A stretch of 64,000 nucleotides of DNA from Penicillium oxalicum (Eukaryota > Ascomycota > Eurotiomycetes > Eurotiales > Aspergillaceae). The translations under genes and the position numbers were made by a program. Within the stretch, counting starts at the first letter, position 1. Every line of letters starts with the position of its first letter. Of the stretch, positions 41,903 to 53,652 are shown in pieces. The notes below the pieces were generated by a model, which was given only the letters and a program-made list of their open reading frames with translations, did not search any database and was not told where the DNA came from. The stretch is taken from NCBI RefSeq assembly GCF_001723175.1, contig NC_064652.1:1550001-1614000 (forward strand), written 5' to 3'.

Positions 41903-42040
41903 AGTCGTGCAACTGCTGACCACGGTGATCGCAATTGCCATCCCGACAACGATCCTGGACCATCCATCAGGATTCAGGATCATTATTCCTCATTCCATCG
42001 AGCTTAATAAGGTCTGTCGGCTCGCCTCGGCAGCGTGGCG

Positions 42041-43531
42041 ATGTTGACCGATGAACAATCCGGTCGCAATCGGCTTCCGCCGATCCTGACCTCTCCTCCC
42101 CCGCCCAAGAGACACAAGTCCGAATCCACGTCGGCGGGTGATGCTGGTCGCTCATCACGATACTACCATGCTAGCTCGGTCCCATCCAGTGACCGATACT
42201 ACTCATCCTCCATTCCAACCAGCGATCGGTATCAGCCGGTCTCTGTCCCTCCGCACGACCGCTATCAATCCGGGTCAATACCGCCTACGGACCGCTACCA
42301 TTGCTCTCCCGTATCCGCGGGTGATCGTCGGCCGCGCCAGACGTCGACCGCCATGGATATCTACACAATTACGGATCGAAATCCGGTCGACAAAGATGGC
42401 GACCGAAGGACGGGGCGATTTCTCAGCAATGGATCGGTCGCGTCCCAAAGGTCGCAAGCTTCTCGCGCCTCCGAATCGTCACCACCCGTCATCATCTCCA
42501 ATCGCAAGTATGTCCTCCCCTCTCGAGAACTCCCTACAATTCGCTCCGGGGTGGCTTGTCGGCACCAAACATTCTTGCCCCCTACCCCGGGGGCGCTCGT
42601 GAAGCTGTATGGCTGACCAGGCTCGATTGTGAACCGCAGAATCCCAGAGAGGTACCCCCCGTACAAAGAAAACAATCGTCTCTACCACTCCTATCGCAAA
42701 GGCACCTATATGTTACCGTGCGACGACGAGGAACAAGACCGTCTCGACATCTTCCACAAGCTCTTTACAGTTGCCCGTGTGTCGGATGGCCTCATCTACG
42801 CGCCGCACCCAAAAAACTCACGCATTCTGGATCTGGGTTGCGGCACTGGAATCTGGAGCATCGAGGTGGCCAATAAGTATCCGGATTCTTTCGTGGTAGG
42901 CGTGGACCTCGCCCCAATTCAACCGCAAAACCATCCTTCGAATTGCGACTTTTACGCCCCCTTCGACTTTGAGAGCCCCTGGGCCCTGGGGGAGGACTCC
43001 TGGGATTTGATCCATATGCAGATGGGGAGTGGTAGTGTGGCTAGCTGGCCCAGCCTTTACCGACGCATCTTCTCGCATCTGCGGCCGGGGGCCTGGTTTG
43101 AACAGGTCGAGATCGATTTTGAACCACGCTGCGATGATCGTTCACTCAGCAATCTGGCTCTCCGCCACTGGTACACCGCTCTGAAGCGGGCCACGGAGTC
43201 CACGATGCGTCCCCTGGCGCATAGTTCGCGGGAAACAATTCGGAATTTGCAGGAGGCCGGGTTTACGGAGATTGATCATCAAATGGTCGGACTCCCTCTG
43301 AACCCCTGGCACAGCGACGAACACGAGCGCAAAGTGGCCAGCTGGTATAATCTGGCAATCTCGGAAAGCGTCGAAACGCTGAGTCTTGCTCCGTTCAGCC
43401 GAGTGTACAACTGGCCCCTCGAGAAGATCAAGCGTCTTGCGACGGATGTCAAGACTGAAGCCTTCAACAAAGATCTGCACTGTTACAACATTTTGCATAT
43501 TTATCAGGCTCGCAAACCAAGCGCTGCTTAG
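42041..43531 (+). CDS. laeA: LaeA, velvet-complex methyltransferase-like global regulator
   Basis: Two exons (42041-42507 and 42640-43531, 132-bp intron) give 452 residues. The first about 155 residues are polar and low in complexity, with DRY recurring every 11 residues at 51, 62, 73 and 84. A stretch with [11 protein letters not shown] resembles the MDIQSITERE segment of Aspergillus LaeA. The methyltransferase fold starts near residue 190 with [21 protein letters not shown] motif I is ILDLGCGTG at about 218-226, followed by [36 protein letters not shown] and [16 protein letters not shown]. The protein ends [13 protein letters not shown], as in LaeA. Identity to LaeA is strong rather than to one of the many LaeA-like paralogues. 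In Eurotiales it works in the nucleus with VeA and VelB to control secondary-metabolite clusters and development. No synthase gene lies nearby. Confidence 0.93.
42176..42325 (+). repeat. 33-bp tandem repeat coding an 11-residue DRY unit
   Basis: Four clear copies and one or two decayed copies of an 11-codon unit with pattern S-[IV]-P-x-x-D-R-Y. The aspartates fall at residues 51, 62, 73, 84 and, in a decayed copy, 95 of LaeA. Confidence 0.85.
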
Positions 43532-44658
43532 CTCATGATTTATGTGTCTCAGGCTCCCATGCAAATGATCGGTGGGCTCAACAACCAGCCTCTTCACACG
43601 ACTTGATGTTGATCGGTGCGGAAAACTTCTCTTTTTTTTCGAATTGACGACGACGACCTCATTTGCTTCTTTTTACCTTTTTCCCATTCTGGATGCATAT
43701 TATACACGAGCATGGTTTGGCAATCAGGGGACTGGATCCGAATGTTGCCAACTTGCCTGATTTATGTTTTTTGCTCTTCTTTTGACCCCTGGTCTATCCT
43801 CCCTCTCCCCCTTTCTCGCCCTCTCTTTCTTTCTTAATTTTGCTTCTGTATGATAAATACCCTCGTGCTTCCCGCCTCTCTTGAGATGAGATTTGCTATG
43901 TTTTGTGGACGGAGACGGCACTCTTTTTTTTAATATGAGCAAACGCGCCTATCAACCTGGCCAAAACCTATCATTTGCCACGATACCACACATTGATCAT
44001 AGTAACCGTCCACTCCGGACTCAAGTATTCCATCTTCGATGCTTTTGGAGTTGAAATTCAACAGAGCCTCGAAAAATCACGAGAAGAGATGGCAGCCATT
44101 TCTACAATTCTCTTTTAATTTCACTAATTCTAGCCAAAACAATGAGATTGGGTCTCCCCATTCATCACATTTCATTGATATGAAGGGTATGCAGGCGGGG
44201 GGGTTGGAAAACAGGAAAATGGTAGCAGTAGTAGGAAATCGACCAATGTACAGCTCTTATCCCAGATATCCTGATTCCATCTGTGATATTCTCGCCTTCG
44301 TTATCAATGTAGAATTTAGTAGGGTCATGCTACATCATCTAGAATACACACTCGCGATTTACGCAGGCAGATGGATGGATGTGTCGCTGCTATTTAGGAT
44401 ATGCGGGGAGACAATATCCTACGTATAGAATACTATGATGTCATGGTAAGCTTGTCTATTTCATTCTTACTGTAATACCTACCCATCCTAACATCAGAGA
44501 GGTTCACCAATACCTCTTGTACGTTTTCAATCTAAGCTCAGATACACAAATAGATGATATCTTAGAAGGAAATTTAAAATATACACATGTCTCATGCATG
44601 TATCCAAGGCCTCTCTAACACAACCCCCCAAAAAAATCGGGAACAAAAAAGAGCAACG
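43532..44658. other. Intergenic region after laeA
   Basis: T- and C-rich laeA 3' sequence followed by AT-rich spacer up to the tRNA gene. No further gene was seen. Confidence 0.5.
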
Positions 44659-44763
44659 GCCCGAGCCGCGAATCGAACGCGGGTCACGCCCAAACAGAGT
44701 CGGATTTCCTCCGACCGGATCATGTGACCCGAAGGGCGTATTCTACCACTAGACCACTCGGGC
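44659..44763 (-). tRNA. trnP-CGG: tRNA-Pro (anticodon CGG) with a 35-nt intron
   Basis: Read on the minus strand the ends pair perfectly as a 7-bp acceptor stem (GCCCGAG with CTCGGGC). The D arm contains GGTCTAGTGGTAGA, and the T arm is CCGCG-TTCGATT-CGCGG. The anticodon stem CGCCC/GGGCG closes a 7-nt loop TTCGGG+T only if 35 nt beginning TCACATGATCC are removed one base 3' of the anticodon, the canonical position of nuclear tRNA introns. The mature molecule is about 70 nt before CCA addition. TTCGATT and GGTCTAGTGG are the internal Pol III promoter boxes. Confidence 0.93.
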
Positions 44764-47215
44764 TTTGCGTGAGAACATTGTAATTTTTTCGCGTTATGAA
44801 GCTCAACACTAATACCCCGAAAACGAACCGTGCCTTAATTCGTATATGTATTTTTTTTTTTTTGTTTTTCAAACACAGGACGAAATTGTCTGTGGTGTAT
44901 ACATATTTGCGTGCGGGCTGAAAGAAATTGGGGCTCATGGACCTTGCAGATGTTTTAAACGTGTAGCGGTGAAAGGCGTGTAAAGTGATGAATATTTGAG
45001 GATGTGACGAGAGATGGAGCTGAAGAAGGAAAAATGAAGATTGCCCGGGGGACGAGTAGGCGAGGAAAATCCGAACAGCGTCACGTGGGTAAAGTTGGTC
45101 GGGGGGACCTAGGTTAGCTATCCATGGGTTGAATGTTGATGGGCCGTTTTGTATTAAGTTTGGGAAATTATATCGATTTGGAAGCTTTTGTCAATGTGGT
45201 TTTTTTTCTTTTTTTTCCGAAAAGAAATGTAGTGGAAGGACAAGTAGTTCGTTCGGTGCTGATTTGCAGACAATTTTACCCAGGTCAAGCAATAAATGAT
45301 AAATTTTTGTCGACGTGAATAAAACTATGGATCCGTTTCCCCAAGCGCTGTGGATATGGATGGGACCTGGATATCGTAAAAGTTGTGCTGCTATACATGT
45401 ACTGTATCTTGATAGATACCTAGGGTTTCCGTCCTCGTGCATTGACTACCGCCATCTAGGTTTGACTCTTTACGTATGCTTACAATCGGACTTGGTCTCT
45501 TCTCGGGTACACATCTAGCCCAAGGGCCTCGACTGGGGAGGTTCGACCTAACCTATCATACCTTGACTCCATGATGACAACCATCCAATGCTTTATCGGT
45601 GAAACCCATTCCACACTGTAGTGTCCCGTCGCATTCAGGTCGGATCAAAGTATACCAATAGTCTCGACTGTCAAAATGACTCGACATGCCGATCACCTAT
45701 TCAAGTCCAAAGCGAAAAAAGAAAAAAGTCATTAGTAAAAGAGTAGTAAACGGTTACTTAACCTTACACTCTAGCATGTTCGATGACCACTGGCACCAAC
45801 CATGGCTCGAATCCTTCTCGACATGTATATCACATGGAAGACCAACGGCCCACAAGCTCATCCCAATCCCATACGAGGACCTAGGGGCTCCAAGGACGTT
45901 CCTGGCGCGACAAAATTGGAGTTCCTGTGGCGGAGAATTGATGCAACTAAAGATATGTAGGTTGACGTGACAATGCAAAATACCTTGGGAATTTCCCCGA
46001 TTATCACGGTCCTACTCGGGAGTTTGCGCACCATCTATCCCCGCACTATTCAGTATTGCCAGCTGTAGGTCAAGTGAGAGGTGATTTCTTCATTAAGATA
46101 AGAGGTAGATGGATCGGTGACCTAATACCTGAAGGAAAATCACACCGTCTGCGACTCCAAAATCCATGTGGACCGAACTCAGACCAAACCAGCTGTGGTG
46201 CACGAGAATGAAGAACTAGATACTCTGCTACTAGCTTGGCCAGGGGAAGAGATGCGGTTACATGGATGGATAAGCTTCCAGGGACGGCCCAGGGCTCCAG
46301 CTTTCGTCTCTCGCCACCCTTGCTCTCGACTTTTTGCAGCTTGCGGCAAGAAGGAATGGCTCTCATATGGAGGGGTGAAAGTAGGTGAGCAGATCTACTG
46401 GTTTACGAATCCAGCCATTCAATGAACACGCAATGACCATGACACGCGTCAATACGGAAATAGAATTGATGAAGCGGACGATGAGCTCTAGCGGAAGAAT
46501 CAGCCTCACTAGCACCGGTTGTTGAATAAAAGACCCCACGCAAAAATGGACCCATGATATCGCTTCAAAAAGGCAACGCAAAACCAGAACAAGCGATCAA
46601 ATTAAGGCAAAAAAGAAAACGCCCTCAACACCAGACCATGTCGATCGCAAGACACTGGGCAGAAGGAGAGGGAAGGAAAGGAAGAGTGTCCGGGGACAAC
46701 AGAAAAAGATATGGGAGGGGAAAAAACGGGCGACGAAATTGGTCGCATTTCCATTGCGAGGAATCACAGATGCCGTGGTTTGTCCATTTTGTCCAAGCAA
46801 TTTGGTCAAATTCAAGAGATGAAGAAGGGCCATCGATGTCTACGAACGGAGACCAGCATGGACGATTGCGAAGGGAGAGAAGATAAAAAGAGGCCGGGAT
46901 CCCAGGGTATCTCGATCTCGCAAATGAGTCAACAGAACCAAATCTATCTGAAGGTCGTGATGGATCAGTGTGCGAAACAAAAGTCGCAAAAATCGTCGTT
47001 AAAGGGGGAGAAGCAGACGAGGTGGAAGAATATCGCAGAAATACCCGAGGCGGCAGGTGGTAAATGAGAACGGGGAACGCGCAGCGTTCACAATGTCAAG
47101 GGTATCGGTTTGCATCAGGTCAAATCCGAGTAGAGCAAGGACCATGGCTGGATTCGGTGCTCTGAACGTATGTTGTAGAGAGCAGCGACGATGCGGCGCA
47201 AAAATGCAACAAGGA
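44764..47215. other. Intergenic region between tRNA-Pro and pho80
   Basis: About 2.45 kb. A T-rich stretch beyond the tRNA 5' end is followed by AT-rich spacer; from about 46550 the plus strand is A/G-rich, consistent with the pho80 3' UTR. Open frames here are short chance frames. Confidence 0.45.
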
Positions 47216-48914
47216 TTATGGAGGAGTCGGGGTTTGACCGACGTTGTCTTGATCTCGGCGCTTGTCACGAGATCGCATATACATCGCCTCGGAGGCAGAA
47301 TCCGAGCGAGAGTTGATTGGGCGAGGGACCGATGGCTGGTGGTGGGCTTGCTGCTGGGCGATGATCTCGCGGGCATAGAACTCCACCAACATGGTCCCGT
47401 AGGACTCCAACTCCTCGACCGGGATTGCCAGTCGGAAATCATTCAGCATGAGGAACTGAAGCTCGAGGTGATTGAGTTCCACCAGAGGAAGACCTCCCAC
47501 CTGCAAGGACGAAGGGAGCATGAGTCAGTCGGACCGTCAGAGGGAATGAAGGGACGGGTGAGGGTTCGCCGACGCCACGAGAGCCACTGACCTTTGCATA
47601 TCGAGAGTTGGTGTAAAATACGTCTGAGAAAAATTTACTGGCACAGGTCACACCGGCAATGACCAGGCGATGAATGTTAAAGCTATCGACCACGAAGAAG
47701 TGGGAAAGCGAGTCGTCCTCGCTCTGCGGATGCAGGGCTGGAGAGATGGTCGAGTCGGGGTTCGGATCGTGCCCGGTCATACGGGTGGATGAGGGCGGGG
47801 TCACTATAGAGGGATCGTCTGAATGATGGTGGGCCGGCGCTCCGAACGAATCCACCGATGCGGTTCGCGAGAGATGTTCCGGGGTGTGTTCGTAGTGTTG
47901 TTGTTCTTGTTGAGGGTGATCATGACCCCGTTGGCGTCGGTTCACCAATTCCGTCATACGGTCAAAGTAGACCAACAGGCTGAGAAAGACCTCGTACGTC
48001 GTGGGGCAGTATTTGTGAATGCGAGTCAGGTAGCTCAAGATGGTAATGCTCGGGACATTCTTGCCGTGGAATGCAAGCACACTGGTCGCTTGCGGGCTCA
48101 GATGACTGGTGCCGTCCGGCGGGGGGATGTGGCGATGAACGTGTTCGTGATGCATGTCATTTGTGGTGGTGATCTTGGTGAGGAGACCGGCGACCATCTC
48201 GATGATATCCGTCACGGGCATGGAGCTGATCTCAAATTGCCGCGGATGGGAGCCATGACTGGACAGGTGCGACCGATGGGACTGATGCAGAAACTCTTCA
48301 CTGGCCAGACTCTGGATATGAGAGAGGCTGCGGACGCGGACGCGGATGCGGCTCGGCGAAGTAGCTTCGGACCCTCCCAAGGACTGCATGGAACGAAGAG
48401 TCGGTCGCAAGCGCGGCGAATCGGGCGACGGATGTGAGAGAGGCTGTGAGGCGGACGTTAGGGCATCGGAGGAGGCGGCGTGGCCATGGTGACCCCGGGT
48501 TGTCGAGGAGTGTAGGTTGGACTGGGAGGGATGATCGGGCGGAAGGCCATAGTGGGCATGCGAGGTCATCGATGGTGGCGGGGGGCGATGGGCGGGCGTG
48601 TCGACGGGCGTGCGAGAGGAAGTTGAGGGCGTCTGGGCGTGGATGTAGGCGGGGAGATCGCTTGCAGACGCGGGAAGCCGAGCAGAGCCCGAGCCCGAGC
48701 CCGTGGTCGGCGGGGCGGTGGAGGTGGGGGTTGAAATCACGGACGAGGATCTCGATCGGGCGTGAGCATCCACGGCGGACGGGGTGGACTGGGCAGATGA
48801 GCCTGGCTGAGTGGTGCGCGAGTAGGCCGAGTCCGCGTTGAGGGCGCCTCCTACCATCGTATACGGACGGTCGACCTGGTTCGACGGGAGATGATTCAAG
48901 ATGACGGAGCCCAT
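47216..48914 (-). CDS. pho80: Pho80-type cyclin, partner of a Pho85/PhoA kinase
   Basis: Two exons (47592-48914 and 47216-47500, 91-bp intron) give 535 residues. The first 200 residues are Ser/Pro/His-rich and disordered. The cyclin box begins near FEISSMPVTDIIEMVAGLLTK and continues with FHGKNVPSITILSYLTRIHKYCP, VFLSLLVYFDRM and FNIHRLVIAGVTCASKFFSDVFYTNSRYAKVGGL, the characteristic Pho80 wording, ending with LNHLELQFLMLNDFRLAI. The box is interrupted by a His/Gln/Ser-rich insertion between helices. In yeast and Aspergillus such cyclins with Pho85-class kinases hold the phosphate-starvation response off when phosphate is ample. The exact paralogue is inferred from the cyclin-box wording. Confidence 0.88.
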
Positions 48915-51900
48915 ATCAAGCCACTGCGGCGCGCGTGGGGTGGAGAGGAGACAATCTTGTTCTGTGAAACGGGACGCGGATCAGTACGTACGAGTGCATA
49001 TGATCGGATGGCAAGTATGCACGAGGTGGAACGGGAGAATCACTTGGAGCGATCGAACGAGGGGGAGAGGGGGGGGAGGTTGCCACGGCACGCCAGAGAG
49101 ACCGAGGGAGAGGAGATGGTCACGAAAGTGACGGAGAGAGGACGAGAGGAAGGAAAGTGAGAGTGAGAGAGAAGACGAGCAAGACACTGAGACCAGCACA
49201 CTACGCGCATCGAGCATCCACTGCCACTTTTCTCCTCCTTCAAGACCAGCAAAGGTAGTGTGAGATGGAGGAGAAGAAGACGGAGGAAGGGGAGGGCTTT
49301 GTTTTTCGACGAAGAGAAGCTGTTTGGCGTTACCTTCGATGACGAGAACACTGGGACTTGACCGGACTCGAGGGACCACTGAGCGACTGGCTGAGTGAGC
49401 GTGCGCGCGAGAGCTCACAGCAAAGGCAGTCGGGAGGGGGGGAAGAGAAGCCAAGGAGATCCAGCAAAGACCAAAATTAAGGGCAATGGCAGACCGGTGC
49501 CATTGTTGAGGAAGATTTGAGGCCCAGACGAGGACGAGGGGAAAACGATGGAGGAATGAAGGTTGTCAAACGAGAGGCTGAGAGATGGCGAGACCGTCGG
49601 AGCAGAGAGGGACGGTTCCACGGTGAGGTCAGCGGACGGTGGAGATGATCCAGTCCGCGCTTCCCAGCATGTTACCCCGTTCCACGTTTAGGGCCTTCAA
49701 AGTCCACCCGTTGGCCTGTTTGCCCCCCCCCCCAAGGACACCGTCAACTCGGGGCCATCATCGTGTCTGTTTTCAATCTTCTTTTTGGTTTTGTTTTTCA
49801 TTTCTGGTTTTGTCAACACGAGCGTGCTCTGAAAGACTGCAGTGTCCGGGCGCGGACTGAGCCTCGGCAAATGGATCGATCCGATCAAAGTCACCGTCAA
49901 ATCCCACCCGCTACGATCCACGCAACGTGAGAGAGATGGCGCAAGGTCCTTGAGAGGTATAAAGACCGTCACGGCGTCCCGAACGATCATGGATCGTGGT
50001 CACGATAAGGAGACTTTCAAGGACCACTCATGACGATCCATCCCATCCTCCTGGGATCCGCGCGGAGGAGCTCCCACTCCCCCGAAGGATGCGGCCCCCT
50101 CAGCCCGCCATGGCAGGGATCTTGGCTTGGTTCGGGAGGAGAGTCTGGCGCGGCGCTTTGCCAGAGGTATCGACTGTCTCGTAAATAAGTACCTAAGATC
50201 TAGACTCTGTATCCATGAATCCCGTTTTTCTAAGGGGGAGAAGTGATCACAATCTACTACGAGACTCGTCCACACTGCCCGGCGTAAAGCGAGGAGCAGC
50301 GAGCTCTGGGACGGCTTCTTGCCACCGGCATAAATAGTCGACGGAGACGTGGCTTTCGACTGGTCCTCGACGCGGGATGCGCTCTCCTCGTCGTCCATCG
50401 ACCGCATCCCAGGTGGCAGGTATACACGGGTATAAGTGGTGCTGTCATAGCGGGATTAACCTTGGCTGGCCCAGGTGTTCAAGAATCACCCACCTCCCGT
50501 CCAGACCAGACTAGAATCTCTCTCAGACACATGCTGGCAAGGACGGTTGATCGGAACTTGGACTAGTGAGGGGAGATCTCGAGACGGTTGCATGCTCAGG
50601 AGCGCAACGGGTTGGTGTGGTTGAGCTTCCAGGAGAAGATGACCATACGATGACTGGGGGACTGAATTGCGGATGAGTGCCTCGAGCCGCGAGCGTAAAC
50701 CAGGACCGGGATCCAGGTTCAGAGGGTCCAGACCGCAAAGTTGAGAATTTCAGATCGTCCGGTCCCCCGATTGCGAGAGAAGTTGACCTTTGGACGTCCC
50801 CACGCCGGGCGAATGACCGTCCGCAAAGGCTCCGCGTGGTTCAACCACCCCTGCACGTCTTTCTGTTGTACTGGACGAGTGAGTACTAGTTACCTCCTGT
50901 CCTTTGGAGGAGGATGGTACTTTTACTACTATCTCAAGCACTTGCTCATCGATGGTCCTTCTGGCGCAGTAGACAATAGACTCCCTTAAAGGTACATTCT
51001 ACATTGCACCATCCGGCCTGGCTGACTGCAGATGTACCAACCCAATTCTCCCAAAAACTGTCTCAAAAACGATCTGACGAGGAGAGAAAAAGAAAGGTGA
51101 GGCTAGGATAGCATAGAAAAGAAGACACGAATCAATGGGTCATCCCTTCCCCGGTGAACTTGGGACTCGGTATACATCTGCAAAAGAAACTTCACTCCAA
51201 CGCACCGGTAAAACTCTATCATCCAAACCTCTCGATCAAGCGCATCGACAAGAGGTCCACCACACAGGTTCCGGAACCTTGACGGCGACATCACACGTTG
51301 ATTCGAGAGGTCGCATCACCAATAGACCGCGATGGAAATCTGCGCCGTGTGCCGTGTAGTATACTTCCCATGATCCAGGACCATCCACTCACCATCACTA
51401 GCTCGGCTGGACGGAGAGAGCTGGAACTTGGGTGGGGAAAGAACCAGATGAACTCGTGGACGAAGATCACTCACTCCCCGAATAGACCACCGATATCTGT
51501 GTACCTACACCGGAGCCGAATCTCCAACCTTGGAAGTGGGTGATGGTACATTCCAACCTAACAAGAGGAAGTGGTCCGCATGAAATCGCCAGCTCTCTAG
51601 GTACCTCCTGTAGTACCTCTGCCTCCATATCGCGGGGTAATATCAGACAAATCAGGCTGTGGACATTCTTTTCCAGGTGCAAACGGGGAAACCCTCACCC
51701 TGACTATGACAAGTACCTCGCTGTGGAATTCTCCCAGGGCTCATCTGGATTGCCAAGGCGCTCTCCACCTGTAGCACAGAAACATGTTCAACGGCCGTTA
51801 GGTGGGCTGGGCTGTCGCCATGATGTAATGAACCAGGATGGGGACTACCACTTCGTATTAGGGACCCAAGACTAGCCCGGGTCAATCTAAATTGATAGTA

Positions 51901-52635
51901 TGACTATCATGAAATTCTTAGTATGAAGTCAGAGTGATCTACCCAGGTCAGGTAGCTCCGTCCTGAAAGTTAAGACTCAGCATCGCTTCCCAGAACTACG
52001 CATCTTTAGAAAAAGACTGTCGTCGACCGAGTAGCAATCCGAACGGGAAAACGGAGAGGCGGGGACGCAAGCCGTCGGTCATTTGTTCCTCGTTCATCGT
52101 CCTCCATCGCGTTCCCTGTTTTTGAGGCTATCATCCAGGTAGCAAACGACCAACTCTGCGCTCACATTTGTCCACACTTGAGACTGCCAAAATGGCCCCG
52201 TACGGTTCGGGGGTACCGGGCTTCAATTTGTCAATTGGACCATTGCACTACGAGAGCAGGTTCCCAAGCGATGATCAGCACCAAGACGCCACGTTATATG
52301 TACTTTGGTCCAGATAACTTCCCCCCGCTGAAAGGATCCCCATTTTCCGACGTCCAACCGATCACCCATCCTTGGCAGAGAGCGCAGACCCCCAAGCTCT
52401 ACAGAAAAACTCGCCTAGAAAGATCGAGGGTGGAGGAGAGTGTGACTCGCGACACAAATTCCATCATGCCCCCCCCCCCCCCCCCCCCCAACATAAAAGG
52501 TGATCATCAAAGGCATTTCATTTCCGATTATAAAACTCTCGCAGTTGAAGCGGAAACGAATGGCCCCGACCGTCTCGAATCCTGGAGAGAGATGGTCGAC
52601 CACCACGCTATGCGTACACAGAACGACCCACCACG
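48915..52635. other. Long spacer upstream of pho80
   Basis: About 3.7 kb. The first 700 bp (48915-49640) are pyrimidine-rich on the minus strand and probably contain the pho80 leader and promoter. The rest has only short overlapping open frames that match nothing. It contains poly-C runs at 49723-49733 (11 C) and 52469-52489 (21 C). Confidence 0.5.
52469..52489. repeat. Poly-C homopolymer, 21 C
   Basis: An uninterrupted run of 21 C about 150 bp downstream of the proteasome beta1 stop codon. It is the longest homopolymer seen in the window. Confidence 0.9.
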
Positions 52636-53652
52636 TTAATTTGTCACCCCGGGCCCGGTGTAGTTGGTGTCCGGCAGGTACAAGTGCCGCACAGCACCTC
52701 GGTTGGTCAGCACCACCATGCGGATGACACCACCCGAGCTGCCATCCCACTTGATGGCCTCCTGCAGAGCACTGCGCACAAAGTCAATGCCCTCCTCCTC
52801 CGTCATGTTTTCTTTCCAGTGCGCATCGGTATAACCGTAGATATAAGTCGATCCGGAACCACCGATGGCGAATGACTGTTTGTGCAGGGATCCACCGAGC
52901 GGAATCGAATATACCTGACCGCCGTGGCGAGGGTCGTAGCCGGCAATGATGATACCAGCACTAGCAGGCGGAATCAGTTTAGCCAAAAAGAACATCTGGA
53001 GGTGCGGAATGACTGCGGGTAGAGGGACAGAGAGAGGGAGAGAGACAAACCTCAAAGCATCCTTATTCTCGTAGCACAGCTCCTGGAAAAGAGAGGCGGC
53101 CACCTGCGTGCTAGGGGCCTCGTTGTTGACCACACCGTACATGTTGAGATGGTAGGAAACAATATCCGCCACAGCTTGGGTATCCGCCGCAGACCCGGAT
53201 CGACAGCACCAGATGGTGTCGTGCACTTGTGTCAATTTATCGGTCACTCGGTTGGCAATGTAGGCCCCGGTCGTGGTGCGGCTGTCTGCGCCGAGAATCA
53301 CACCGTCTTTGAAGTTGATGGCCATACTAAATCTGGGGGTTAGATGACGCAAATTCAAGGTCAGGGAGCTAGCTCGTCGAGCTCGAATGTACGGACATTG
53401 ATGTTCCCAAGCTAGAAAGAAGTGAGCAAAAGCCAGCCATTAGCAATCCAAGAGACTCCTCAGCATAATCACGGCGCATTAAGACTGCCACTTACTTGAC
53501 TTCCCCGCTCTTCAGGTGCTGCATATCAACATGAATTCCATCTAATTGATGATTGTGAGCTTCTCCTGCTGGGCGGTTGACGTTGACGGCATGACGAATA
53601 GCTTGGTCTTACCTTCGCCCAGCACACCTCGCACACCGTGTTGGCTGACCAT
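52636..53652 (-). CDS. pre3: 20S proteasome beta1 subunit (Pre3, caspase-like site)
   Basis: Five exons (53613-53652, 53496-53541, 53397-53411, 53051-53326, 52636-52960) give 233 residues; introns are 71, 84, 70 and 90 bp. Exon 3 is only 15 nt and completes NLGTSI. The propeptide ends at Gly31, and Thr32 becomes the N-terminal nucleophile of the mature subunit ([19 protein letters not shown]). In mature numbering D17 and K33 are present, as is the GGSGS loop, so the active site is complete. [16 protein letters not shown] and GSTYIYGY fit beta1 and not beta2 or beta5. The donor of intron 3, GTCCGT, is weak but keeps the frame exactly. The subunit cleaves after acidic residues. It shares a 408-bp divergent promoter with the Bem46-like gene. 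Confidence 0.93.

Larger units (their letters stand above)
37288..42040. other. Long divergent spacer between the WDR89-like gene and laeA
   Basis: About 4.75 kb with no gene I can support. The first part is the WDR89-like promoter. The distal 1.1 kb (about 40940-42040) is markedly pyrimidine-rich on the plus strand and is probably the laeA core promoter and 5' leader. A 206-codon minus-strand open frame at 40444-41064 was considered and rejected. GTACC...GGTAC at 40657-40670 is a short inverted repeat. Confidence 0.5.

Noticed and set aside
42041..43531. A secondary-metabolite gene cluster around laeA
   Set aside because: No polyketide, peptide or terpene synthase, P450 or transporter is recognisable in the window; neighbours are housekeeping genes.
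52178..52639. 153-codon plus-strand frame ending over the pre3 stop
   Set aside because: It depends on reading through the 21-C run as poly-proline and overlaps the 3' end of a firm gene.
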